Assembly: GCA_028818695.1 (NCBI GenBank) | Contig: JAPPNK010000006.1 | Location: 12,955 to 76,954, forward strand | Source of the DNA: Candidatus Poribacteria bacterium | GTDB taxonomy: Bacteria; Poribacteria; WGA-4E; GCA-2687025 | DNA: 64,000 nucleotides | Reading direction: 5' to 3' | Shown: positions 45,228 to 55,176 of the stretch, piece by piece | Layout of the letters: every line of letters begins with the position of its first letter | Numbering within the stretch: position 1 is the stretch's first letter | Notes under the pieces: model-generated | What the model was told of the DNA's origin: nothing | What the model saw: the letters and a program-made list of their open reading frames with translations, nothing else | The model's database searches: none | Program-made: the position numbers and the translations under genes

Positions 45228-47168
45228 ATGCGGCGGATATGGCGCCTGGCGTTGATCATCTGGACGCTGTTCTTGGCGCATGAAGTTGACGCTGTCAACG
45301 TATACGGCGATATAACGATGTGGGACGGCTTTAAAGACTATCCAGATACGGAGGGCGAGCGCGGATACGCGATACGGCGGTTCAAGATACAGAACCGGTC
45401 GACGGACAAAACCCGCCGCGTCACGCTGCGCCTGCCGTATGACAAGATGAGCGGAAAGCTCGCCGATGTCCGTCTTCACAGCATTTCGAAAACGATTGAA
45501 ATGGCGCCTTCCTCGATAGAATGCGTGACGCTGTTTCAGCCCGCTCTTCCGTTATACGGCGATGGGTGCGCCGTTTATATTGACGGAAAGCGGCAGCAAG
45601 AGCCTGTGGAACCGATCGCGCGGCTAGCCGACCATGGGACGGTTTTCAGCTCCGCTCCGTCATCCGCGGCAGGGTCTTTGATCGGATCGTCTGCGCCGTT
45701 TGAGCCGAAAATCTTCATGACCAATATCAATCTCAGATTCCATGAAGCGTATATGGGCGGTAAAGCGGCTGAGTTCCTTTCCCGCGCAGGCGCAAGCGGC
45801 GGCAAATCGTTCTCGACTCCGCAATTCATCAGCGCTAACGAGTTCGATATTCGATTCAGGAGAGCGTTTAAAGTCGACGAGACAGATGTCCGCCATTCCA
45901 ATCATTTCGGGCCGAGCTGGCTGAATTATTCTTCTGTCGAAGGCGTTGTCTATGACGATGGTTATGTAGCGTACATGACAGGGCCGGCGCGTCTCGCTCT
46001 GTGGCGGTATGTGGAATGCGGAGGGACGCTCACTTTCATTGCGATTCCGGATAAGGTGGAGGTGTACGATGGGACGTTAAGGTATAGTAGCAGGAAGCTG
46101 CTCAGCGAATGGGCGTCTTTAGACTCTCGACTGAAAAATCGACGCATCTATGAGGATACGTACGAGCGGTTCGATGTTGGCTTTGGCGTTTTTCACCTGG
46201 TCGGACAGAACAGCTTCGGTTCCGGCGATATTGCCGACACAGGCATTGCTATACCGGAAACATGGTATGAGGCGGAGCCAGCAAGGAATCAGCTTCACAC
46301 CGCATACGGAGCGAATCAGGTTCTGCCGATGGCGGAGCCTGTCGATTCGCGCGCTTCTTATCGGCGTTTCTTTTTTCTAATGCTCATCCTTGCCGTCCTG
46401 ATCGGACCCGCAAATCTATATTTGTTGAAACGCATAAAGCGGCGCGAGTGGGTTTATTGGACGACGCCCGCCGTGTCGATCTTGGCGTGCGGCGCGTTTG
46501 TGTTGTATGCGTCCGTTACGATCGGTTGGCGTCAACAGACGCGCGTCGTCAGCCTGACGCATTTAGACCAGCAAACTGGACGGGCGGCGACCATCGGATG
46601 GGCGGCGTACTACTCGCCCATGACGAGCGGGACCGAGCTGCGTTTTGACGAGAACACGGAGCTGACGCCCCTAGCCTTCGGCGAAAAGCTGGTCGGCTCT
46701 ATCGACTGGACGGACGGACAGCGGCTGACGGGCGGATGGCTTCCCGCGCGCATCTCTCGACACTTCAAACTGCGCAAGAATGAAGACCGCCCCGAACGCA
46801 TCGACCTCAAAAAGGAGGGCGGCGCTTTAAAAGTCATCAACCGCCTCGGCGCGCGCCTCAAAAGCTTCTGGTATGCCGACCATGACGGCAAGGTCTATCA
46901 AGCGTCCAAAGTTCCAAACGGCGCTGAATCCGTTTTAACCGAAACAAAGGGCGTAAAAATTGGCTTGAAAAAGCTGCGCGATGTGTACGTCTCTCAAGAC
47001 TGGGTCGCCGAGATCGAGGCGGTGAAGGCGTCGCCCGCGGCGTATCTTCAACCAGGGCAGTATTTCGCCGAGCTGGAAGAGAATGCGTTTGTGGAGAAGG
47101 CATTGAAGGGCGCGAAGGCGAAGCCGTCCATATCGCTTGTCATCGGACAGATGGAGGCGAAGAAATGA
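45228..47168 (+). CDS. membrane protein paralogue 1 of 4
   Basis: A 646-residue protein: signal peptide (about 1-22), an N-terminal beta-sandwich (25-130), a central alpha/beta domain with WLNYSSVEGVVYDDGY and LWRYVECGGTL (about 225-330) resembling a glutamine amidotransferase-like fold without an obvious catalytic triad, two membrane helices (about 380-430) around KRIKRREWVYWTTPAVS, and a C-terminal domain of about 215 residues. GGAGG lies 10 bases before the ATG. Similar proteins occur beside MoxR/DUF58/vWA clusters in related phyla, but none is seen here, so the role is open. The next gene overlaps by four bases (ATGA). Confidence 0.8.
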   Translation: MRRIWRLALIIWTLFLAHEVDAVNVYGDITMWDGFKDYPDTEGERGYAIRRFKIQNRSTDKTRRVTLRLPYDKMSGKLADVRLHSISKTIEMAPSSIECVTLFQPALPLYGDGCAVYIDGKRQQEPVEPIARLADHGTVFSSAPSSAAGSLIGSSAPFEPKIFMTNINLRFHEAYMGGKAAEFLSRAGASGGKSFSTPQFISANEFDIRFRRAFKVDETDVRHSNHFGPSWLNYSSVEGVVYDDGYVAYMTGPARLALWRYVECGGTLTFIAIPDKVEVYDGTLRYSSRKLLSEWASLDSRLKNRRIYEDTYERFDVGFGVFHLVGQNSFGSGDIADTGIAIPETWYEAEPARNQLHTAYGANQVLPMAEPVDSRASYRRFFFLMLILAVLIGPANLYLLKRIKRREWVYWTTPAVSILACGAFVLYASVTIGWRQQTRVVSLTHLDQQTGRAATIGWAAYYSPMTSGTELRFDENTELTPLAFGEKLVGSIDWTDGQRLTGGWLPARISRHFKLRKNEDRPERIDLKKEGGALKVINRLGARLKSFWYADHDGKVYQASKVPNGAESVLTETKGVKIGLKKLRDVYVSQDWVAEIEAVKASPAAYLQPGQYFAELEENAFVEKALKGAKAKPSISLVIGQMEAKK

Positions 47169-48979
47169 GGTTTGCGCGTGTCTTGTGCGCGGCGACGTTG
47201 TTCGGATACGCGCTGAGCGGATCAGCATCTTACCCTTTCGGTCAGAATTACGGCGACATCTCAATCGAAGTGAGGCGTTCTCTTATCGGAGCCAGCGGCT
47301 CTAAGATCCATGGCTACGCCGCTCTCCGCATTAAAGCGAGCAATCGCTCTCCCGACAAGGCGCATCGGGTCGAGATACGCTTCCCGTCCGAAGGCGCCAA
47401 CTCCTTCTGGGGGCCAGGGCGGCTCAAAAGCCTCTCCAAGACGATTGAGGTCGCTCCCGACTCAACCGCAGAAGCCTACTTCTATAAACCGTGGATACGT
47501 CTAGACGGCCGCGGCGAGGAAGCGATTGTGTATATTGACGGAAAGAAGCAGGCGCAGAATGTTCACGCGTTTGGCACAGGCTTACATGGGGCAAGCGGTT
47601 CGTTCGGCGGTCCGTTCGGCGGCGGGTCATGGGTTTACTCTTCAGCAGAGCCGACCGTGTCGTTTGGCGCGATTCGTAAGAGCAGTTTTCCCGTACCTTC
47701 CAAAATCAACACACGGACGCGCCATTCGTTTGATTCAACCTGGCTCGCTTATTCAGGTTACGACGGGATTATCCTGTCACTTTCCGAAGCCAATACGTTG
47801 AGCGCCGATGAACGCGCCGCCCTCTGGGAGTATGTCAAAGCCGGCGGATCGCTCGCCGTGATGGGATTAGGGCAACTATCCGATGATTGGGCGCGATTGG
47901 ACAGCCGTTTGGCGAATCGAGAACTTGTCAGCGACTCGTCTGAGCGGTATGAAATCGGGTTTGGGCTTCTTTTTTTGTCGGAGCCGCCGTTCTTCCCGAC
48001 CTCGTCTCGGCCCCCCGCGCATACAGCGATTTACGATTCATGGCTTGAAACGCAAGAACCCTGGCTGTTAATCTACACCGCGGCCGGCGCAAACAAAGTC
48101 TTTCCTGTCGCCAAGCCGGTCGACACCATGGCAAGTCTCCGCCGCATGTTTTTTCTGGCGCTTCTGTTTGCGGCGGTTATCGGTCCCTTGAACATCGCCG
48201 TTCTGCGGCGAAAGAAACAGATGATGCGCCTCTATTGGACGGCGCCCGCGATCTCCTTGACCGCATGTTTGCTGTTCGTTCTCTATTTCGCTGTCTTTGA
48301 AGGCGTAAGCAAGTATACGCGCGTCGCCAGCTTGACGATGATTGATCAGGAGTTGCGCTTGGCGACGACGATCGGTTGGATCGGCTTCTATTCGCCGACC
48401 GCGCATCCCGACGGGCTTCTCTTTGACGAAGTAACGGAGCTGACGCTGCAGGAGGAGGGCTTGCCCAGATTCAGCCCGCCAGCGATGGGTACGACGGTGG
48501 GCATGGACAGGGTAGGTTCCGTCGACTGGACAGACGGGCAGCGTTGGTCGGGCGGATGGATACAGCCGCGCATCCCGCTGCATTTCAAACTGCGTAAAAG
48601 CGAATCCCGCCCTGAACGCATGGACCTCAAAAAAGAGGACGGCGCCTTAAAGGTCGTCAACCGCCTCGGCTCCCGCGTCAAATCTCTCTGGTACGCCGAC
48701 CATGACGGCAAGGTTTATCAAGCGGCTGACATTTCTAACGGCTCCGAATCCGTTTTAACCGAAACAAACGACGTAAAGATTGGCTTGAAAAAGCTACGCG
48801 ATGTGTACGCCTCCCAAGACTGGGTCGCCAAGATCGAGGCGGTGAAGGCGTCGCCCGTGGCGTATCTTCAACCAGGGCAGTATTTCGCCGAGCTGGAAGA
48901 GAATGCGTTTGTGGAGAAGGCATTGAAGGGCGCTAAGATGAAGCCGTCCACATGCCTTGTGCTGGGCATCTTGGAGTAG
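47165..48979 (+). CDS. membrane protein paralogue 2 of 4, most divergent
   Basis: A 604-residue paralogue with the same layout: signal peptide (1-20), beta-sandwich, alpha/beta domain (WLAYSGYDGIILSLSEA, LWEYVKAGGSL), two membrane helices (LALLFAAVIGPLNIAVL and LTACLLFVLYFAVF) and C-terminal domain. Its membrane part and the start of its C-terminal domain differ clearly from the other three copies, but the last 150 residues (from HFKLRKSESRPERMDLKKE) are nearly the same. The ATG overlaps the preceding stop. The second membrane helix differs in sequence, suggesting a distinct role in a multi-subunit complex. Confidence 0.8.
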   Translation: MRFARVLCAATLFGYALSGSASYPFGQNYGDISIEVRRSLIGASGSKIHGYAALRIKASNRSPDKAHRVEIRFPSEGANSFWGPGRLKSLSKTIEVAPDSTAEAYFYKPWIRLDGRGEEAIVYIDGKKQAQNVHAFGTGLHGASGSFGGPFGGGSWVYSSAEPTVSFGAIRKSSFPVPSKINTRTRHSFDSTWLAYSGYDGIILSLSEANTLSADERAALWEYVKAGGSLAVMGLGQLSDDWARLDSRLANRELVSDSSERYEIGFGLLFLSEPPFFPTSSRPPAHTAIYDSWLETQEPWLLIYTAAGANKVFPVAKPVDTMASLRRMFFLALLFAAVIGPLNIAVLRRKKQMMRLYWTAPAISLTACLLFVLYFAVFEGVSKYTRVASLTMIDQELRLATTIGWIGFYSPTAHPDGLLFDEVTELTLQEEGLPRFSPPAMGTTVGMDRVGSVDWTDGQRWSGGWIQPRIPLHFKLRKSESRPERMDLKKEDGALKVVNRLGSRVKSLWYADHDGKVYQAADISNGSESVLTETNDVKIGLKKLRDVYASQDWVAKIEAVKASPVAYLQPGQYFAELEENAFVEKALKGAKMKPSTCLVLGILE

Positions 48980-48984
48980 ATGAA

Positions 48985-50907
48985 ATGAAGCATATGCGCG
49001 TTGCGTTGGCGTCGCTTTTTGCGTTGATTGCCGCGGATTTATCCGCCTCCCCGACCATTCGGAGGATCGGCGATATCGGGATCGTGACAAACTCGCGCTC
49101 CTCCACTCGAGACGCTTCGAGCGGCTATGCGATGCATCGCATTGAGCTCTGGAATAGCTCGTCCAGCGAAACGCATCAGGTTCATCTGCGCATTCCAGCA
49201 GAGCCGCGCGGTTTGCCTGGCGTCAACGTCTATCTTCACAGCGTCTCTAAGACGTTTGTAATTCAGCCTTCCTCTCGTATGGACGCGCTGATTCATCAAC
49301 CGCCTCTGCCGATGTACCTAGATCCGACGATCGCCGTCTCTATCAACGGAAAGCTGGAAGAGAGCGTTCATCTTCGTATGCCGAAGTCACATGCCGCCGC
49401 GGCGCCGACAGCGGTCCATCCCTCCTTCGTTTCTTATGCGTTTGAACCGCGCATCTCGATGAACGGATGGGTATGGACGTACGACAACATATATAGCGCC
49501 GTAAAGGGTGCCGTAGAGGATCAAGCGGGCAAGTTCGTCTCGTCCGCTTCTGCCGGCGGGAGATCTATTGCGCTTCCTAGGATCGTTGATGGCCCTCATT
49601 ATGACGGGTTGAGAAGCGCCTATTATACGATCCCGACGGATATTACGAGCGGTTTATTCAAAGAGAGCGGTTCCAAACCGATCTGGCTCAATTACACAAC
49701 ATTTGAAGGGGTCGTCTATAACGAGAAATACGCGGGGGATACAACGCCGGCGGGCAGGAACGCGCTCTGGCGGTATGTGGATTGCGGCGGTTCGCTCGCC
49801 TATTTCGGCAACGGAAAAATGCCGGCATGGTGGTCGGAGCTGGACCCGCGGCTGGCGGACAAGGATCTCAAACATGGCGCGTTTGAGAAGTATGAGATCG
49901 GGTTCGGCGCTCTCTATTTGGTCGGCATTGATGAAGAAGCGCTTGCGGCGTCAACCGGTTCTACGGAAACACATGAACTGCCAGACAGCGCCATCGACAT
50001 GGCTAGGTCATGGTATGAGACGGAGCCAGCAAGGAATCAGCTCCACACGGCATACGGAGCGAATCAGGTTCTTCCAATGGCGGAGCCGATCGATTCGCGC
50101 GCCTCTTATCAGCGCGTCTTTATTCTGATGCTCATCCTTGCCGTTCTGATCGGACCCGCAAATCTATGCTTGTTGAAACGCATGAAGCGGCGCGAGTGGG
50201 TTTATTGGACGACGCCCGCCGTGTCGATCTTGGCGTGCGGCGCGTTTGTGTTGTATGCGTCCGTTACGATCGGTTGGCGTCAACAGACGCGCGTCGTCAG
50301 CCTGACGCATTTAGACCAGCAAACTGGACGGGCGGCGACCATCGGCTGGACGGCGTACTACTCCCCCTTGAAAAATGTCGCCGAGCTGCGCTTTGACGAG
50401 AACACCGAGCTGACGCCCTTAGCCTTTGGCAGCGAGCTGGTCGGCTCCGTCGACTGGACAGACGGGCAGCGGCTGACGGGCGGATGGCTTCCCGCCCGCA
50501 TTCCCCGACACTTCAAGCTGCGCAAGAACGAAGACCGCCCTGAACACATTGAGCTCAAAAAAGAGGGCGGCGCTTTAAAAGTCGTCAACCGCCTCGGCGC
50601 GCGCCTCAAAAGCTTCTGGTATGCCAACCATGACGGCAAGGTCTATCAAGCGTCCAAAGTTTCAAACCGCGCCGAAGCCATATTAACCGAAACAAAAGGC
50701 GTAAAGATTGGATTGAAAAAGCTGCGCGATGTGTACGCCTCTCAAGACTGGGTCGCCAAGATCGAGGCGGTGAAGGCGTCGCCCGCGGCGTATCTCCAAC
50801 CAGGGCAGTATTTCGCCGAGCTGGAAGAGAACATGTTTGTGGAGAAGGCATTGAAGGGCGCGAAGGCGAAGCCGTCCACATGCCTTGTGTTGGGCATCTT
50901 GGAGTAG
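48985..50907 (+). CDS. membrane protein paralogue 3 of 4
   Basis: A 640-residue paralogue. The start ATG at 48985 (MKHMRVALASLF) follows GGAG by about nine bases and begins a clear signal peptide; upstream codons in frame are inside gene 2. The alpha/beta domain reads WLNYTTFEGVVYNEKY and LWRYVDCGGSLAYFG. The membrane and C-terminal parts from about residue 350 are almost identical at DNA level to copy 1. The leader TTGGAGTAGATGAAATGAAGCAT is repeated before copy 4, which shows that copies 3 and 4 arose by duplication of one unit. Confidence 0.8.
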   Translation: MKHMRVALASLFALIAADLSASPTIRRIGDIGIVTNSRSSTRDASSGYAMHRIELWNSSSSETHQVHLRIPAEPRGLPGVNVYLHSVSKTFVIQPSSRMDALIHQPPLPMYLDPTIAVSINGKLEESVHLRMPKSHAAAAPTAVHPSFVSYAFEPRISMNGWVWTYDNIYSAVKGAVEDQAGKFVSSASAGGRSIALPRIVDGPHYDGLRSAYYTIPTDITSGLFKESGSKPIWLNYTTFEGVVYNEKYAGDTTPAGRNALWRYVDCGGSLAYFGNGKMPAWWSELDPRLADKDLKHGAFEKYEIGFGALYLVGIDEEALAASTGSTETHELPDSAIDMARSWYETEPARNQLHTAYGANQVLPMAEPIDSRASYQRVFILMLILAVLIGPANLCLLKRMKRREWVYWTTPAVSILACGAFVLYASVTIGWRQQTRVVSLTHLDQQTGRAATIGWTAYYSPLKNVAELRFDENTELTPLAFGSELVGSVDWTDGQRLTGGWLPARIPRHFKLRKNEDRPEHIELKKEGGALKVVNRLGARLKSFWYANHDGKVYQASKVSNRAEAILTETKGVKIGLKKLRDVYASQDWVAKIEAVKASPAAYLQPGQYFAELEENMFVEKALKGAKAKPSTCLVLGILE

Positions 50908-50912
50908 ATGAA

Positions 50913-52817
50913 ATGAAGCATGCGCGCGTTGTGTTGGCGTCGCTCTTTGCGTTGATTGCCGCGGATTTATCCGCCTCCCCGACCTTTCAGGCGATCGGCG
51001 ATATCTGGATTGTGAGAAACCCGGGCCCCTACGCTCGAGACGCTTCGAGCGGCTATGCGACGCATCGCATTAAGATCTGGAATAGATCGTCCAGCGAAAC
51101 GCATCGGGTTCATCTGCGCATTCCAGCAGAGCCGCGCGGCTTGCCCGGCGTCAACGCCTATCTTCACAGCGTCTCTAAGACGTTTGTAATTCCGCCTTCC
51201 TCTAGTGTGGACGCGCTGATTCATCAACCGCCTCTGCCGGTGTACCGCGAGCCGACGATCGCCGTCTCTGTCATCGGAAAGCAGGAAAAAGGGCGCGTTC
51301 ATTTTCGCAGTATGGAGTATTTGCATGCTGCCGCCTTGCCGACAGCGGTTCATCCCTCTTTCGTCTCGTATGCGTTTGAACCGCGCGTCTTGATAAACGT
51401 ATGGAGGAACCACTACGCATATATCGTACTGGATCAAGCGGACAAGCTTATCTCGTCCGCTTCTGCCGGCAGCAGAAGCTCTATGGCACCTCCTAGGCCC
51501 GTCAATGGCAGCCACTACGACGGGTTGAGAAGAGCCTATTATACTACCCCGCCGGATGTAACAAGCGGTATTTTCAAAGGCAACGGTTCCAAACCGATCT
51601 GGCTCAATTACACAACATTTGAAGGGGTTGTCTATAGCGAAGAATACGCGCAGCATCTGACGCCGGCGGGCAGGAACGCGCTCTGGCGGTATGTGGATTG
51701 CGGCGGTTCGCTCGCCTATTTCGGCAACGGAAAAATGCCGGCATGGTGGTCGGAGCTGGACCCGCGGCTGGCGGACAAGGATCTCAAACATGGCGCGTTT
51801 GAGAAGTATGAGATCGGGTTCGGCTCTCTCTATTTAGTCGGCGAGGTAGATGCGCCCGCGGCGTCAACCGGTTCTACGGAAACGCATGAACTGCCAGACG
51901 GCGCCATCAACATCGCAAAGTCATGGTATGAGTCCGAACCGACGACAGCCCGACGCCACACAGCGCAAGGGGCGGCAGATATTCTTCCTCTAGGGAAACG
52001 GTTCAACTTTATCGCGTCTCTACAGCGCTTTTTTCTAATGGGGCTGCTTCTGGCCGTTCTGATTGGTCCAGCGCAGCTGTTCGTATTGAAACGCATCAAA
52101 CGGCGCGAATGGGTTTATTGGACGACGCCCGCCCTGTCGATCTTGGCGTGCGGCGCGTTTGTGTTGTATGCGTCCGTTACGATCGGTTGGCGTCAGCAGA
52201 CGCGCGTCGTTAGCCTGACGCATCTAGACCAGCAAACCGGGCGTGCGGCGACAATCGGATGGGCGGCGTACTACTCGCCCATGACGAGCGGGACTGAGCT
52301 GCGTTTTGACGAGAACACCGAGTTGACGCCTCTAGCATACGGCGATAAGCTGGTCGGCTCCATCGACTGGACAGACGGGCAGCTCCTCACCGGCGGATGG
52401 GTTCCCGCGCGCGTCCCCCGACACTTCAAGCTGCGCAAGAACGAAGACCGCCCTGAACGCATCGACCTCAAAAAAGAGGGCGGAGCCTTAAAGGTTATCA
52501 ACCGCCTTGGCGCGCGCGTCAAAAGCTTCTGGTACGCCGACCATGACGGCAAGGTCTATCAAGCGTCCAAAGTCTCAAACGGCTCCGAATCTGTTTTAAC
52601 CGAAACAAACGGCGTAAAGATTGGATTGAAAAAGCTGCGCGATGTGTACGCCTGCCAAGACTGGGTCGCTGAGATCGAGGCGGTGAAGGCGTCGCCCGCG
52701 GCGTATCTTCAACCTGGGCAGTATTTCGCCGAACTGAAAGAGAATGTGTTTGTGGAGAAGGCATTGGAGGAGGCTAAGGCGAAACCGTCCATATCGCTTG
52801 TCATCGGGAAGTTTTAA
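50913..52817 (+). CDS. membrane protein paralogue 4 of 4
   Basis: A 634-residue paralogue that starts MKHARVVLASLF at 50913. The N-terminal 120 residues are very close to copy 3, residues 130-200 diverge strongly, the WLNYTTFEGVVY to YEIGFG block is again nearly identical to copy 3, the segment before the first membrane helix is unique, and the C-terminal half matches copies 1 and 3. This block-wise mosaic is what repeated gene conversion would leave. It is the last of the array and is followed after 95 bases by the PH-cytochrome gene. Confidence 0.8.
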   Translation: MKHARVVLASLFALIAADLSASPTFQAIGDIWIVRNPGPYARDASSGYATHRIKIWNRSSSETHRVHLRIPAEPRGLPGVNAYLHSVSKTFVIPPSSSVDALIHQPPLPVYREPTIAVSVIGKQEKGRVHFRSMEYLHAAALPTAVHPSFVSYAFEPRVLINVWRNHYAYIVLDQADKLISSASAGSRSSMAPPRPVNGSHYDGLRRAYYTTPPDVTSGIFKGNGSKPIWLNYTTFEGVVYSEEYAQHLTPAGRNALWRYVDCGGSLAYFGNGKMPAWWSELDPRLADKDLKHGAFEKYEIGFGSLYLVGEVDAPAASTGSTETHELPDGAINIAKSWYESEPTTARRHTAQGAADILPLGKRFNFIASLQRFFLMGLLLAVLIGPAQLFVLKRIKRREWVYWTTPALSILACGAFVLYASVTIGWRQQTRVVSLTHLDQQTGRAATIGWAAYYSPMTSGTELRFDENTELTPLAYGDKLVGSIDWTDGQLLTGGWVPARVPRHFKLRKNEDRPERIDLKKEGGALKVINRLGARVKSFWYADHDGKVYQASKVSNGSESVLTETNGVKIGLKKLRDVYACQDWVAEIEAVKASPAAYLQPGQYFAELKENVFVEKALEEAKAKPSISLVIGKF

Positions 52818-52912
52818 CTTCGTTTTAAAGAATGCCGGTGCAGCCCGCCATGACGCGCCCGCCCCATCAGCGCTACAATACGCCTTCAGTCAAAACAAAG
52901 CGGTGAAGCGGC

Positions 52913-54019
52913 ATGTCTAAAATGGAACCGGAACGGGAGATATGGGCGGCTCAGTCCGTTTGGATGGGTTACGCCTCTCTAGCCGCAGCGCTTGCGGCCG
53001 CCTTGACGGCGCCTCTTTTTGCGTTGTCGGGGCATTCGATTCCCGCAGCCGTTCTCATCCTCGCTGCTGTCGCTGCCGTCTCCCGCGCCGCTTGGAAACG
53101 CTCCGGCTACCGATACTCCATGACCAACGCGATGCTCCGCAGGGAGCGCTTCTCCTTCCGCAAACATGACCGCGAAACGGCGTATCTTCCGCTCGCCGCC
53201 ATTGAGCGTCTAGAAATCAAGCGCAGCGCGTGGCAGCGGGCGTTGGGCGTAGGCGACATCCTTCTTTACGCTCACAGCGTCTCGGTCCCCGTGATGCGCC
53301 TTATCAATATCAGCGAGCCTGAAATAGCCGCCCAGCGCATTCAACATCAGATGAGCGGGACGCCGGGAGAGGTTGTTCCGTCCGCCGCCGTCCGTCCGTC
53401 CATCCCTGTTGAAGAGCTTCTGGCGCAGGACGGACGCCGCGTTCAACGCGCGCTGTCCATTGCGGCGGCGGCGTTGATATTGACAGCCGCCCTTGCAGCC
53501 GCGCTGCATACCAGCTCCCAAAGAACGCATGAGATCCAGCCCGCTTACGCCGAAAACGACCCGATCTACTACCCGGACGGAACGCGCAAGCCGTTCTTAG
53601 CCGTCAAGGCGTATATGCAGGCGCGCGTCATGCCGTTCGCCAAAGAGGCGCTGGGACCTGTCGTCGGGGATGAAAATGTGCGGTGCGAAACATGCCATGG
53701 AGAGAATCCCGAAGCGCGCCAATACCGAATGCCGGCCGTCTCTGCCCTGCCGAACAGCCGCCGTCCAGGGAAGTCGGCGCAGCGCTCCGCCTCCTCAACC
53801 GATCTGCAGATACACAACGCGATTGTCGGGCATGCGCACGACTTTGAAAATGCGCCGATTGCGGAACAGATGCGGCGCGTTGTGCTGCCGGGCATGGCAA
53901 AACTGCTCAATCGACCCGTCTACGACCGCTCAAAAACCTACCAGTTCAACAAAGCAAACGCCGCCTTTGGCTGCTACCATTGCCATCAGCTGAACAAATC
54001 GCAAAGCGGAGAGAACTGA
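52913..54019 (+). CDS. fusion of bacterial PH domain and di-haem cytochrome c
   Basis: A 368-residue membrane protein. Two N-terminal helices (about 18-38 and 43-60) are followed by a bacterial PH-like domain (65-150; YRYSMTNAMLRRE, LPLAAIERLEIKRSAWQRALGVGDI), a third helix (181-199) and a periplasmic part with two haem-binding CxxCH motifs, CETCH at 258-262 and CYHCH at 354-358. The PH part resembles the YdbT/DUF304 type. Its position right after the four paralogues on the same strand suggests a common envelope complex with electron transfer. A TACAAT box at about 52873 could give it a separate promoter. No strong ribosome site precedes the ATG. Confidence 0.82.
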   Translation: MSKMEPEREIWAAQSVWMGYASLAAALAAALTAPLFALSGHSIPAAVLILAAVAAVSRAAWKRSGYRYSMTNAMLRRERFSFRKHDRETAYLPLAAIERLEIKRSAWQRALGVGDILLYAHSVSVPVMRLINISEPEIAAQRIQHQMSGTPGEVVPSAAVRPSIPVEELLAQDGRRVQRALSIAAAALILTAALAAALHTSSQRTHEIQPAYAENDPIYYPDGTRKPFLAVKAYMQARVMPFAKEALGPVVGDENVRCETCHGENPEARQYRMPAVSALPNSRRPGKSAQRSASSTDLQIHNAIVGHAHDFENAPIAEQMRRVVLPGMAKLLNRPVYDRSKTYQFNKANAAFGCYHCHQLNKSQSGEN

Positions 54020-54090
54020 CCCTTCGCGTCGGCGGTACACCCATGCGGGGATTTTCATTTTGACTCTAAAGCGTTCGCGTCGCCGGCAGT

Positions 54091-54112
54091 CATTCCCGCA
54101 TAAGCGGGAATC
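54091..54112. repeat. dispersed palindromic repeat, third copy
   Basis: CATTCCCGCATAAGCGGGAATC, the same palindrome as at 33642. Beside it, at 54143-54176, a C-run and G-run (CCCCCTAGCCCCCC...GGGGG) form another hairpin of a type found dispersed in many genomes. Confidence 0.75.
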
Positions 54113-54237
54113 TTAAGGCATCGCAGCCGCAGCGCGTTCTTTAAACCCCCCTAGCCCCCCTTTTCAAGGGGGAATCGGACGCGGCGCCGCGAATATCCCC
54201 ATATGAGCGTACTGCCGAGGCATCGTATCTGTTGTGT

Positions 54238-55026
54238 TCAGGTGAGATATTTGCCGGGGGTCTGCGATTTCGGATACTCTCTCTTTTCATCGCGGTTGGC
54301 GACAGGTTCAGGTATTTCGCCGCTCCAGTAGGCGGGTACCGTATTCGGCCGGACAATCCAGACAAGGAGCATCGTTCGCCGCTCATTCGTTCGGTTTCGG
54401 CGCGCTGAATGCAAGAGGCGGGCGTCCCGCATCACTAAAGAACCGGCTTTAACGCAGACATCTATCTGGTCTGGACGTTCGCTGAACATGATCGGATGTT
54501 CCTTTTCGAGTTCCAGCCCGTGTTTAATGTCTCCGCCGTATAAAAGTTGGTCATGAAAATCGATGCGCTCACAATGCGTTCCTGGAATGACTCTCAAGCA
54601 GCCGTTTTCGAGCGCGGTGTCGGTCAGGTAGTACTTCAGGAAAAGATGCTGCGGCCAAGGCGCACAGCTGATCGGATCGTTCCAATGGTACCAATCTTGA
54701 TGCCAGTAAAGAGGCGGCCCGCCAGGATCTTTCGTCAGGACGATGATCCCTTTTGCCGGTTCAAAATCGTCAAACCTCATTTCGTCTAGGACGCGGCGCG
54801 TGGAAGGCGACTCCAGCAGCTTCTGGACAACAGGGCTGTCGGCGCCTGAAACCATAAGATGCTGTCCATGGTAAACGGCATGATCCGACTGCGTATGGCG
54901 GGCGATCAAACGCTCCGATTCGACGCGAAGCTCCTGCAGGAATTCTTCGCTCAGAATGTTGTCGACAACGCAAAACCCGTCGCGGATCATCTGCCCGCGT
55001 TTCTCTAAGGCTGTTTGAGGCGTCAC
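54238..55026 (-). CDS. phytanoyl-CoA dioxygenase family protein
   Basis: A 262-residue Fe(II)/2-oxoglutarate-dependent oxygenase. The HxD pair of the iron triad is in YWHQDWYHW near residue 109-111 and the distal histidine in RLLHSARRNRT near 205, followed by the arginine that binds 2-oxoglutarate. PhyH proteins hydroxylate varied substrates and are strongly expanded in Poribacteria; the substrate here is unknown. A minus-strand TTGACA (55091 to 55086) with a weak -10 box 17 bases on lies upstream. The gene is divergent from the giant FtsX fusion. Confidence 0.87.
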   Translation of the reverse strand: MTPQTALEKRGQMIRDGFCVVDNILSEEFLQELRVESERLIARHTQSDHAVYHGQHLMVSGADSPVVQKLLESPSTRRVLDEMRFDDFEPAKGIIVLTKDPGGPPLYWHQDWYHWNDPISCAPWPQHLFLKYYLTDTALENGCLRVIPGTHCERIDFHDQLLYGGDIKHGLELEKEHPIMFSERPDQIDVCVKAGSLVMRDARLLHSARRNRTNERRTMLLVWIVRPNTVPAYWSGEIPEPVANRDEKREYPKSQTPGKYLT

Positions 55027-55141
55027 AGCGCGGCTCCTTTTTTAGTCCCGTTGGGCTGCTATCCTATGGGTAACGCCGCTTCACTTGTCAAGTTTCATGT
55101 GCGGCTTTTCGGCAGATCGTCGCGGTTTCCTCGCCGTTGAT

Positions 55142-55160
55142 GTCACAACTTTAGGCATGA
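55142..55160 (-). repeat. short third match to the dispersed repeat
   Basis: On the minus strand CATGCCTAAAGTTGTGAC matches the beginning of the 19144 and 33569 elements at 17 of 18 bases. The rest of the element is missing, so it may be a remnant or chance. Confidence 0.35.
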
Positions 55161-55176
55161 GGTCGGTAGAAACAGG

